Shown here piece by piece: positions 38,221 to 44,851 of a DNA stretch of 64,000 nt. The translations under genes were made by a program, and so were the position numbers. Within the stretch, counting starts at the first letter, position 1. Each line of letters starts with the position of its first letter. The notes beneath the pieces were generated by a model. The model searched no databases. It was given only the letters and a program-made list of their open reading frames with translations, and was not told the origin of the DNA. This DNA is from Paludibacteraceae bacterium (GTDB taxonomy: Bacteria; Bacteroidota; Bacteroidia; Bacteroidales; Paludibacteraceae), in the NCBI GenBank assembly GCA_905233935.1, contig CAJOFU010000026.1:13113-77112 (forward strand). The letters run 5' to 3'.

Positions 38221-38377
38221 TTTATTTATGTTTATCGCTTTTGAGTGTTTTGCTCGAAGAGTGTGATAATGGATGGTGAAAACTATCCGAAAGTCTACTT
38301 TCGAGGAGTTTTTAGCGGCCATTAGCACAAGTCGCGAAGCGACAAAACACTCAAAAGGGTTTATTTGGTTTATTTTC
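38221..38377 (+). repeat. structured element C (cruciform-type, 157 bp)
   Basis: The ends are TTTATTTATGTTTATC (38221-38236) and TTTATTTGGTTTATTTTC (38360-38377). P1 is a perfect 15-bp stem, 38238-38252 with 38343-38357. P2 is CTC-GAA-GAG (38253-38261). P3 is a long hairpin, 38262-38329, with TGTG/CACA at its base as in element B. P4 is GTCGC-GAA-GCGAC (38331-38343). It occupies the gap between pfkB and phosphoesterase 4 and abuts the latter's TTG start codon. Confidence 0.88.
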
Positions 38378-38386
38378 TTAAATAAA

Positions 38387-39331
38387 TCACTGCCAGCCGA
38401 AACGTTCGCGTCCAACGCGCTCTACATCCTCCCTGCTGGTGAAAGCAGTCGTACCGCCGGCAGCGGTCGTGTTCACCGCACCGGTCATATTGCCGTACTC
38501 CTGGCAGCGCGCCAGATCGTCGCCTGCCGCCAGCCTTGTGATGAATCCCGAGTTAAACGAGTCACCGGCGCCGATGCAATCGACTACGTTCTTGTTCAGC
38601 AGCGCCTCTTGCTTGCGGTCGGGTTGACCCTTGCGCATCAGGATGCTGCCCTTGCTGCCGCACTTGATGACGGCTGCATTCACGAACGGGCGAATCTTCT
38701 CCAACGCCTCGTCAAGGTTAGCGCTGCGTGTCAGGAACTTCAGCTCGGTCTCGTTCGGCATGAATACCGTTACGAGCGGCAGAATCTCCTCAAGATTGAT
38801 GTCCCACTGCTCGGTCGGATCCCACTGGCTGTCCAGAGAAGTGGTTACGCCATTCTGCTTGCAGAGTTCAAGGATCTTCTTTAGGTCACGTTTCACACCG
38901 CTTTGCATGAAAATGCTCGAGATATGAATATGTTTAGCCTGTTTGAATACCTCGGGATCAATATCGTCCAGCGACATATAGTCCATCGCACCCTGATAGG
39001 TCAGGTTTGCGCGGTCCTCGTCGTAACTCATGCAGATCGTTGCGCCCGTAGCGTATTTGTTCTGACGGATCAGGAATCGGGTATCCACACCTTTCTTTTG
39101 CAGGCTGGTCTCTACCAGGTCACCGAAACTGTCATCACCGATCATGCCACAGAAAGCAACTTTCGCACCGATTGCCGCAGCATTGGCGGCAAAGATTGCC
39201 GTCGAACTGCCTAAGGTCAGCGTCATCTGTTTGGCAAACTTCTCTTTGCCTACTTCCGGTTCGCCTTCAATCTGATTCAGTATCAGATCCACATTCAACT
39301 CGCCTAATGCAATAATATCAAATGTTTTCAT
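38387..39331 (-). CDS. PfkB-family sugar kinase
   Basis: A 314-aa ribokinase/PfkB kinase. The ATG at 39331 (MKTFDIIALGELNVDLI) begins at the conserved N-terminal strand; an earlier in-frame start at 39382 adds an unrelated leader. The catalytic signature GAGDSFNSGF with its Asp lies near the C-terminus, and the substrate-side GSSTAIFAANAA motif near residue 40. In an operon with agaS and a gatZ/kbaZ-type gene, tagatose-6-phosphate is the expected substrate, but PfkB specificity cannot be read reliably from sequence. Confidence 0.9.
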   Translation of the reverse strand: MKTFDIIALGELNVDLILNQIEGEPEVGKEKFAKQMTLTLGSSTAIFAANAAAIGAKVAFCGMIGDDSFGDLVETSLQKKGVDTRFLIRQNKYATGATICMSYDEDRANLTYQGAMDYMSLDDIDPEVFKQAKHIHISSIFMQSGVKRDLKKILELCKQNGVTTSLDSQWDPTEQWDINLEEILPLVTVFMPNETELKFLTRSANLDEALEKIRPFVNAAVIKCGSKGSILMRKGQPDRKQEALLNKNVVDCIGAGDSFNSGFITRLAAGDDLARCQEYGNMTGAVNTTAAGGTTAFTSREDVERVGRERFGWQ

Positions 39332-39371
39332 GATTGTTTTTAACTTTACACTTTTAACTATTAGACTTCTT

Positions 39372-39399
39372 TCAACTCTCAACTGTCAACTCTCAACTA
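39372..39399 (-). repeat. 7-bp tandem repeat upstream of pfkB
   Basis: Four consecutive 7-mers (TCAACTC, TCAACTG, TCAACTC, TCAACTA) in the spacer between the esterase and pfkB genes, the same family as at 33940-33960. Confidence 0.8.
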
Positions 39400-40764
39400 T
39401 CACAGGAACTTCTTCCTGAACGCCTCAATCATCGAGAACCAGTTTTTCGGATAGTCGTGTGTCATATTCGGGTAGAAATGGTACTCGCTCTGAGGGTTGT
39501 TAATCAAGTTATACGGAGCAATATTCGTGTGCGGCGGACATGTGCCGTCCTTTAGACCGCTCGTCGCCAGCACAGCGCAAGAGATGCGCGTCGCCAGGTT
39601 CTTGGTGTCGTAGTACGACAGAAATGCGTACATCTCGTCGGTACTCATGCCGGCTTTCTTGGCTGCGGTCTTGGCAGTCGAACCCGGCCAATCCACAATC
39701 TTGAAGTAGTCGGGAAAATCGCCTAAGAACGCTACGTTCGGTGTAATCGCCGTAAACGGTATATCGCTCAATCCGGCTGCTGCATAACACAGCGCACCGC
39801 CTTGGCTCGATCCCTCGGCAAACAGTTTGGTCATATCGCTCGTCTCGCGCGTTGCCATAAACCGCACCGCTTGCACGGCGTCCATAAACGCTCCGCGGTA
39901 ATAGTAACTGTCCTTATCGCCGAAATGGTACGCAAACCAATCCCCGTAGATATTGATGCAGTCTTCGTCAATGCCCGGGTTCTTGGTCGAGGCTGGTCGG
40001 TTGTTCAAGTACTGACCGCGATGGGACAAGTAGAACTCCGCGTACTTCGAGTTGCCGCCTGACGGACATTCGCACTTTGCCTTCGTGCCTTGTGTGTCGT
40101 AGCCGTAGTAGTGAATCAGTACGGGATGTTTCTCGCCGTCCGTCGGCTCGCAGTAATACCCGCGAATCTTCACCGGCTCACCTTCCAAACCGTCCGGCAC
40201 AGAATACATCTCCACCAGATACACCTTACGCGCCGACGAACTCTTATCCTCAATCTCCGTCAGCACAGCGTTCATATCCACTGCCGCCAACTGATCCTTC
40301 GCCGTCTGCCAGTATTCGGTGTAATCCGACTGCATATCCGGCGCCGAAACAATGTCAAACGGATCAACGCCGAAATTGAACATCCTAACGTTCTTGCCCT
40401 TCACAAAGCAGACAGCGCGGTAGAACCCGGGATTCATATTCTCCTTGAGCGTCACCACGTAGTTCGTTTCCTTGTTACCGGCAACCGTCATCGTATCCGT
40501 CAGCTCCAGCGTCATGTCCTTCTTGTCCGCCGTGATGAGCACCTTAATCGGCAATTGCGCTCTTTCAGCCTCGGCATTCACCACCGGCACATTGAAACTC
40601 GGCTTACCGCTCCAGATCAGGTCTTCCGGCTCTTGCACATATTCAGGATTCGGATCAACCGGCTCAACTGGATCAACCGGCTCTTTCGGCTTCTCGCAAC
40701 CGCACGCACCCAACAGCACGGCGGTTACAAGAGCCCACAGAAATATCGAATACTTCTTTGACAT
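39400..40764 (-). CDS. acetyl-xylan-esterase-type alpha/beta-hydrolase lipoprotein
   Basis: A 454-aa lipoprotein (lipobox LLGAC) with a Pro/Asp linker (PVDPVEPVDPNP), an N-terminal beta-sandwich (residues about 45-135) and an AXE1-like alpha/beta-hydrolase domain. The nucleophile elbow is GSSQGG; the Asp and His of the triad are likely in LKDGTCPP and NMTHDYP. AXE1-type esterases remove acetyl groups from sugars or polysaccharides. In this operon deacetylation of an acetylated sugar is a reasonable role (inference). Confidence 0.88.
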   Translation of the reverse strand: MSKKYSIFLWALVTAVLLGACGCEKPKEPVDPVEPVDPNPEYVQEPEDLIWSGKPSFNVPVVNAEAERAQLPIKVLITADKKDMTLELTDTMTVAGNKETNYVVTLKENMNPGFYRAVCFVKGKNVRMFNFGVDPFDIVSAPDMQSDYTEYWQTAKDQLAAVDMNAVLTEIEDKSSSARKVYLVEMYSVPDGLEGEPVKIRGYYCEPTDGEKHPVLIHYYGYDTQGTKAKCECPSGGNSKYAEFYLSHRGQYLNNRPASTKNPGIDEDCINIYGDWFAYHFGDKDSYYYRGAFMDAVQAVRFMATRETSDMTKLFAEGSSQGGALCYAAAGLSDIPFTAITPNVAFLGDFPDYFKIVDWPGSTAKTAAKKAGMSTDEMYAFLSYYDTKNLATRISCAVLATSGLKDGTCPPHTNIAPYNLINNPQSEYHFYPNMTHDYPKNWFSMIEAFRKKFL

Positions 40765-40798
40765 ATTGCTTTCGTTTGTTTAGTTCTCGGCGCTTCAA

Positions 40799-42028
40799 CT
40801 ACTTCAAATAGTCATTCAGGTTGACAATATTAAATGCGTTGTAGTACTTGTCCATGTTGTGCTCAATGCGCATCAGCACAATCTCCTCGGCCTGAATACC
40901 CAGACGCTCCAGGTTGTCATACAACATCTGACGGGCAACCAGTGCTTCCGGTTTCTGCCAGATATAGCGGCAACCGGTCTTCACGAGCCAGAGCTGACGA
41001 TCCTCTGTGCAGTCCTTCAGGTCTTTGCCTACCTCCTCGCCGTGCAGCCATTTTTTCCAACGGTTGCTCTCATATACGCATTGCCACAGCACTTGTGTCA
41101 TGTTACTCAACTGTGCGATCTTGCCTTCGGCGTGCAGTTTCTTTTCTACTTCTTCCAGCTCAGCAAGTGCGTCGTACTCGTTCATCGTGAACTCCGGACC
41201 AACGTTTGCTGCACCCATTCCCGCCTTCGGGTAATCCTCGGGGTTCTCTACATCGTCAGAATAATGTCCTTTGATATAGCTGCCGTACGGACGAACCTTT
41301 GCTGTCAGGTTTCTTGCTACCTCCGGATCAAAGAATGTCGTGTGCAGGTCTGTACCCACCTTACCTACGATAAAGCAAGGCCAAATATCATCCAGACCAA
41401 CCTCGTGCAAACCGGCTTTCAGTCCCTCAAGGAACGTGTCGAACGTCTTCTCGTCAGCCAGACCTCCATGCACTTCCTCTGTACCTACCTCATAACTGAT
41501 AGGAGCGATGCCGTGTGCCTTGCGGAAATCCTCGGCGTGCTTGATCAACTCAACCGTACGTTTAACCACTACGTGGATATCAATGATCTCGCCTTTCGGA
41601 AGGAAGATATCCACCGTAGGATCCACGTGAATCAGGTCATAACCTGCAAGGATCGCTGCCTCGTAACTCTTCTTTACGCCGTTCATTGCGCGCTCGGTGT
41701 CCCAGCGCTCAACGTTCTGTTTGTCTTTCAGCCACGGACCGCCATGGTCGATTGCCACTACGTACGGACCTGTGTAGTTCACTGCCGCTGCTTCGCGGGC
41801 AAGGATCTTCGTGAATACCTCTTGTGTCATGCCGGTGTAACCGCCGTCGCAGTCCACTTGGTTGAGCGTCGTCGCGAAGTAGATCGGCGAATTGTTACGT
41901 TTCGCTGCGCGGAACGATGCCTTGATTACTGACAATGAGTTCGGGCACGCTGCAAACAACGTCATCGGAACTCCGGTTGCTTTCTTTCTCTCCTCCATTA
42001 CGCGGAGAATGTTCTCAGTCTTTGCCAT
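40799..42028 (-). CDS. GatZ/KbaZ-type tagatose-bisphosphate aldolase subunit family protein
   Basis: A 409-aa protein matching the family of D-tagatose-1,6-bisphosphate aldolase non-catalytic subunits (GatZ, KbaZ). Recognisable stretches are VAIDHGGPWLKD, ISYEVGTEEVHGG and CFIVGKVGTDLHT. In enterobacteria the partner GatY/KbaY is the class II aldolase; no such gene is present in this window, so either it is elsewhere or this protein acts alone. It follows agaS in the operon, and the gap between them carries the 37-bp duplicated hairpin repeat (42043-42116). Confidence 0.9.
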   Translation of the reverse strand: MAKTENILRVMEERKKATGVPMTLFAACPNSLSVIKASFRAAKRNNSPIYFATTLNQVDCDGGYTGMTQEVFTKILAREAAAVNYTGPYVVAIDHGGPWLKDKQNVERWDTERAMNGVKKSYEAAILAGYDLIHVDPTVDIFLPKGEIIDIHVVVKRTVELIKHAEDFRKAHGIAPISYEVGTEEVHGGLADEKTFDTFLEGLKAGLHEVGLDDIWPCFIVGKVGTDLHTTFFDPEVARNLTAKVRPYGSYIKGHYSDDVENPEDYPKAGMGAANVGPEFTMNEYDALAELEEVEKKLHAEGKIAQLSNMTQVLWQCVYESNRWKKWLHGEEVGKDLKDCTEDRQLWLVKTGCRYIWQKPEALVARQMLYDNLERLGIQAEEIVLMRIEHNMDKYYNAFNIVNLNDYLK

Positions 42029-42042
42029 ATTCTTTGATTTTT

Positions 42043-42116
42043 TTATTCCTTGTTATGTATCGACCAATCTTGGGCGATCTTATTCCTTGTTATGTATCGA
42101 CCAATCTTGGGCGATC
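42043..42116. repeat. 37-bp tandem duplication carrying the ATCGACC...GGGCGAT hairpin
   Basis: Two identical 37-bp units (42043-42079 and 42080-42116). Each contains ATCGACCAATCTTGGGCGAT (42059-42078 and 42096-42115), which folds as ATCG/CGAT, an A-G mismatch, CCA/TGG and a 4-base loop. The second copy runs to the agaS stop codon. The same hairpin with loop TATA occurs at 43882-43901 and 43923-43942. Confidence 0.9.
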
Positions 42117-43236
42117 ACTCGTATATCGTAACTCCCTCAACCACACGGTGTATATTCCCGCTTACACTCGGCGCATCCGGATTCAGCCCGTGAGCCAGCG
42201 AAGCATAGTATCCTAACAACTGCCCAACCAGCACGTAAGGCACTATTCCGTAGAAGTCATTCTCCTTCGGCCCGAACGGCATCCTTACCACCAAATCCGC
42301 CTTCACCTCAGGCAGCTCAGGCGCCTTGCCGGCAATCACGATGATCTGTGCCACAGGCTTGTTGTTTGCATCCACCTGCTTAACCAGATCGCGCTCGTAA
42401 CGTTGTACCTCTTCCTGTTCCGTCATCAGATATACGACAATCGACTTGCTGTTCACCACAGCTTTCGGACCGTGACGGAAGCCCAAGAAACTGTCGAACT
42501 TGCAAACCACTGCACCATCTGTCAACTCTTGCAACTTCAGGTGGCACTCCTCAGCAATGCCCTTCAGCGCACCCGATCCGAGGAACACACCCCGCTCAAA
42601 CGGACGCGAAGCAATCTCTTTCAACTTCTCCTCGTACTCTGCAATCACCGCCTCAGCGTTCTTTGCAGCTTTCTCGATCTGCTCTACGTCTTGCTCCAGC
42701 GTGTCAATATGCCCGAGCATCAGGCAGGTCAGCAGCATCGTCGAGAACGAACTCGTCATTGCCAGGCTCTTGTCGTCCGTCTCTTCCGGCAACAGCAGCG
42801 ACAGCACATTCTCGCGCCCTGCGGCTTGCATCGCTAACTTGCCGTTCTTGTTGCAGGTGATATACACATGTGCCACGTTCTTGCACAGTTTGTTTGCCAG
42901 GTTCACGGCTGCCACACTCTCGGGACTGTTACCCGAACGGGCAAAACTTACCAGCAGCAGCGGACGCTCAGCATCCAACAGGTACTTTGCGTGTGTCACG
43001 ATGTCCGTTGTCGGCACGCTGCGCACGTTCCGCCACAGCCCGCGCATCACAGGCTGCAATGCATCGCCGATAAACGCCGACGTGCCCGCACCGGTCAGCA
43101 CGATGTCCGTGTCAGGGGTCAGATACTTGTGCATAAATGCGCGAACCTCTTCCTTCGCTGCCAGCAGCGCCTGTAACTCCTTGCGCCACATTGCCGGCTG
43201 CTGATGAATCTCGTTAAATGTAAATTGCGTGTTCAT
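42115..43236 (-). CDS. agaS: AgaS-type SIS-domain sugar isomerase/deaminase
   Basis: A 373-aa cytoplasmic protein with two SIS phosphosugar-binding domains. Domain 1 has LTGAGTSAFIGDAL and SFARSGNSPESVAAV; domain 2 has LGSGALKGIAEECHLKLQEL and FRHGPKAVV. AgaS converts galactosamine-6-phosphate to tagatose-6-phosphate plus ammonia. The lack of a glutaminase domain rules out GlmS. The ATG at 43236 (MNTQFTFNEI) is chosen; the frame upstream to 43404 runs through element D. It is first in the operon with the gatZ/kbaZ-type, esterase and pfkB genes. Confidence 0.93.
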   Translation of the reverse strand: MNTQFTFNEIHQQPAMWRKELQALLAAKEEVRAFMHKYLTPDTDIVLTGAGTSAFIGDALQPVMRGLWRNVRSVPTTDIVTHAKYLLDAERPLLLVSFARSGNSPESVAAVNLANKLCKNVAHVYITCNKNGKLAMQAAGRENVLSLLLPEETDDKSLAMTSSFSTMLLTCLMLGHIDTLEQDVEQIEKAAKNAEAVIAEYEEKLKEIASRPFERGVFLGSGALKGIAEECHLKLQELTDGAVVCKFDSFLGFRHGPKAVVNSKSIVVYLMTEQEEVQRYERDLVKQVDANNKPVAQIIVIAGKAPELPEVKADLVVRMPFGPKENDFYGIVPYVLVGQLLGYYASLAHGLNPDAPSVSGNIHRVVEGVTIYE

Positions 43237-43302
43237 GTTTGTAAGGTATTTAGTATTATTTTGTATCCGCAGTATTGTTGAGTCTATTGTTTGTGTCCGC
43301 GG

Positions 43303-43458
43303 TTTATTTGGGTTTATTGCTGTTTGTTTGCGTCCACGCCAGTGGTGAGGATTTGGCTGTTCGGGGCTCTGCAAACATGTTTGCGAGAGCACCGGAGCGG
43401 GCAAAGACTCATAGCGCGAAGCGCAGCAAACAAATAGTGTTTATATAGGTTTATTTTC
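43303..43458 (+). repeat. structured element D (cruciform-type, 156 bp) in the agaS leader
   Basis: The ends are TTTATTTGGGTTTATT (43303-43318) and TTTATATAGGTTTATTTTC (43440-43458). P1 is 43320-43331 with 43426-43437 (12 pairs, one G-T). P2 is CCAC-GCCA-GTGG (43334-43345). P3 is a long hairpin, 43347-43410, whose tip is GCAAAC/GTTTGC flanked by GCTCT/AGAGC. P4 is GCGC-GAA-GCGC (43414-43424). It lies between the agaS promoter and the agaS ATG, antisense to the gene when the conserved ends are read on the plus strand. Confidence 0.88.
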
Positions 43459-43491
43459 AAAAAGACCGCTCACTATTTTAAATTCGTGGCA

Positions 43492-43523
43492 CAAAATTAC
43501 AAAAAAAAATCCACTTTTCGAAA
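43492..43523 (-). promoter_or_regulatory. promoter of the agaS operon
   Basis: On the minus strand TTTC (43520-43523), 20 bases, TAATTTTG (43492-43499). It gives a leader of roughly 250 bases that contains element D. Confidence 0.75.
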
Positions 43524-43532
43524 CATTTCCCT

Positions 43533-43562
43533 ATGCTCTATAGCATATTTTCGAAACCTTTT
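43533..43562 (-). promoter_or_regulatory. candidate operator shared with the amidohydrolase-SusCD promoter
   Basis: This 30-bp block matches 22974-23003 at 28 positions and begins at the same distance (41 bases) from the start of the -7 box. It contains TTTCGAAA and the ATGCT/AGCAT inverted repeat. A second TTTCGAAA (43516-43523) overlaps the -33 box, and a third lies at 43618-43625. Confidence 0.75.
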
Positions 43563-43774
43563 CTCCTAACTCCCGCAATATCAACCCCTTGCACATTTCG
43601 TTTCCTCTTTCGCAACCTTTCGAAAAACAACACGTCTCCCAACTCCCTGCCTCATATAATTCCCGACACATTTTTGGGCACACATTTTTTGCACACAATC
43701 AGCCAAGTCTGCCATGTTTCGGCACACTTTTTGTTCCCATTTCCACAGATCCTTCGTGATTGTAGTATGTGACA
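43563..43774. other. non-coding stretch, nothing recognised
   Basis: Pyrimidine-rich intergenic DNA with repeated CACATTTTTG-like words (43670-43735) and one TTTCGAAA palindrome (43618-43625). No supported gene, tRNA or known RNA was seen. The short open frames on both strands here have no start context or family resemblance. Confidence 0.5.
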
Positions 43775-43818
43775 AGTAGGTAATCAGTAGGTGAATAGTA
43801 GGTAATTAGTAGGTGATA
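43775..43818 (+). repeat. 11-bp tandem repeat
   Basis: Four consecutive 11-mers: AGTAGGTAATC, AGTAGGTGAAT, AGTAGGTAATT, AGTAGGTGATA. Unit length equals about one DNA helical turn, as in the spacers at 2615-2661 and 10805-10837. Confidence 0.9.
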
Positions 43819-43881
43819 ATTACTCTGTCTACCCTCCCATTGCGGTATCTTACACTACTGTCCCTATACTCACTCACCCGG

Positions 43882-44050
43882 ATCGACCATATATGGGCGA
43901 TTAAGTACTCACCAACGCAAGTATCGACCATATATGGGCGATTAAATGTTCACCCCCTCCAAGCATCGACCTGGAGGATTGCCTTGACTTGGCAATCCGA
44001 AAAGGGAAGGCTGGCGGGGAGCCAAGCCGACCGAGAGTCAATTGGGCGAT
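43882..44050 (+). repeat. three ATCGACC...GGGCGAT hairpin units, the last with a 72-base structured insert
   Basis: Units 1 (43882-43901) and 2 (43923-43942) are both ATCGACCATATATGGGCGAT, about 41 bases apart, each followed by TTAA. Unit 3 (43965-44050) keeps ATCGACC and GGGCGAT but has 72 extra bases between them. The insert holds the perfect 8-bp hairpin GGATTGCC/GGCAATCC (43976-43998). Its loop TTGACTT can pair with AGTCAA at 44037-44042, a pseudoknot-like arrangement. Unit 3 ends 15 bases before the ATG of the 148-aa gene. Confidence 0.85.
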
Positions 44051-44065
44051 TAAATATATTATACT

Positions 44066-44512
44066 ATGGCTAAAATCTCCTACAACGCTCCTGTCGAGTA
44101 CATGACCGGCGCGCTCGACAGTGATCACAAGTTCATCCAACGGCAAAAACACATCCGCGACACCTACGGTATAGTCACTTATACCTGTGCCACCGAAGCG
44201 TTCATCGTTTCTAATCCGCGCGATTATACACATACACCTCCACAAGGTGCCGAACTCGCTCATCTCCAACACTTTGGCGAGGCTTCCCGCCGTACAACCG
44301 CTCTCCTTAGCGCACTCAAACCCGGTGCCAACCCCACCGATGAACAACTCGCTCTCATCGGTGACTACCGTATCCGTTTTCAGGCGCAGATTCACGGCAA
44401 TCCCGACCCGCAAGCACCGCTTGACAAACAGGGCAACCCTCGCCGCTACTGCCGCTTCGACAACTTCGTCCGTGCCATGATCTACCAAGAAATGAAAACC
44501 ACCAACCCATAA
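44066..44512 (+). CDS. 148-aa protein of unknown function
   Basis: A basic, soluble 148-aa protein (MAKISYNAPVEYMTGALDSD...) with no signal peptide or membrane segment. It has recurring Arg/Gln/His-rich stretches (KFIQRQKHIRDTYG; RYCRFDNFVRAMIYQEMK). I recall similar short proteins in Bacteroidales but no assigned function. It is isolated: 829 bases of repeat-rich non-coding DNA upstream and 339 downstream. The structured hairpin ATCGACC...GGGCGAT with its insert ends 15 bases before the ATG, so translation or transcription control by that structure is plausible. A nucleic-acid-binding role is only a guess from charge. Confidence 0.65.
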   Translation: MAKISYNAPVEYMTGALDSDHKFIQRQKHIRDTYGIVTYTCATEAFIVSNPRDYTHTPPQGAELAHLQHFGEASRRTTALLSALKPGANPTDEQLALIGDYRIRFQAQIHGNPDPQAPLDKQGNPRRYCRFDNFVRAMIYQEMKTTNP

Positions 44513-44851
44513 ATTCATTGCAATTCGTTTAATTCGCTTAATTCGTGAACGGATTTAGTTCATTGTAGACTTTCGACTGTTTGGCTCTCGGCGCTATTCC
44601 GCCGAGTGGTTTCTATTTTGACTACTCTCCCTTTCGAAACGTTGCGAAATGCGAAGTTTCGAAACGCCATAGTCCGCAACCATCTGTATATAAGCAATTT
44701 GCCAGCAGCAGCAAAACCCGCTGCACGTTTTTATGTTTCATAACATTATAGGTACGCGTGCGTATATGAAATAATTTTCGTAACTTTGCATCGTCATTTG
44801 TGGCTCAACCCGCGCGGTTGATACATTCAGTTAACTTAAAATCAAAATATT
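44513..44851. other. 339-base intergenic region with hairpins and paired TTTCGAAA sites
   Basis: No gene is visible. In order it holds: AATTCG-type short repeats (44521-44549); a perfect 7-bp hairpin CTCGGCG/CGCCGAG (44587-44606), possibly the terminator of the 148-aa gene; two TTTCGAAAC palindromes 25 bases apart (44632-44640 and 44657-44665); and the promoter of the 1101-aa gene near 44781-44788. Confidence 0.7.
44781..44788 (+). promoter_or_regulatory. -7 box of the 1101-aa secreted protein gene
   Basis: TAACTTTG fits the Bacteroidota -7 consensus, but the expected -33 position (44757-44760) reads CGTG, so this promoter may need an activator. The leader to the ATG is about 58 bases. Confidence 0.7.

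Noticed and set aside
35755-38415. Extending phosphoesterase 4 to the ATG at 38415
   Set aside because: The added 65 residues would be encoded by structured element C and overlap the pfkB stop, and would precede a signal peptide that must be N-terminal.
40859-41932. 357-codon open frame on the plus strand
   Set aside because: Antisense to the gatZ/kbaZ-type gene, with no domain or start context.
42115-43404. Extending AgaS to an in-frame start at 43404
   Set aside because: The extra residues are encoded by element D and the leader; AgaS homology begins at MNTQFTFNEI (43236).
21615-43458. Interpretation of elements A-D as insertion sequences or integron attC sites
   Set aside because: No transposase or integrase gene is inside or near any copy, arms are unrelated in sequence, and the two-site core of attC is not seen; a non-autonomous element remains possible but unproven.
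43533-43772. 79-codon plus-strand frame upstream of the 148-aa gene
   Set aside because: It begins inside the shared operator block and encodes a low-complexity Phe/Ser/Pro-rich peptide with no family resemblance.
43882-44050. Possible CRISPR array from regularly spaced repeats
   Set aside because: Only three units; the repeat is a 20-base hairpin, the ~21-base spacers resemble each other, the third unit is split by an insert, and there are no cas genes.
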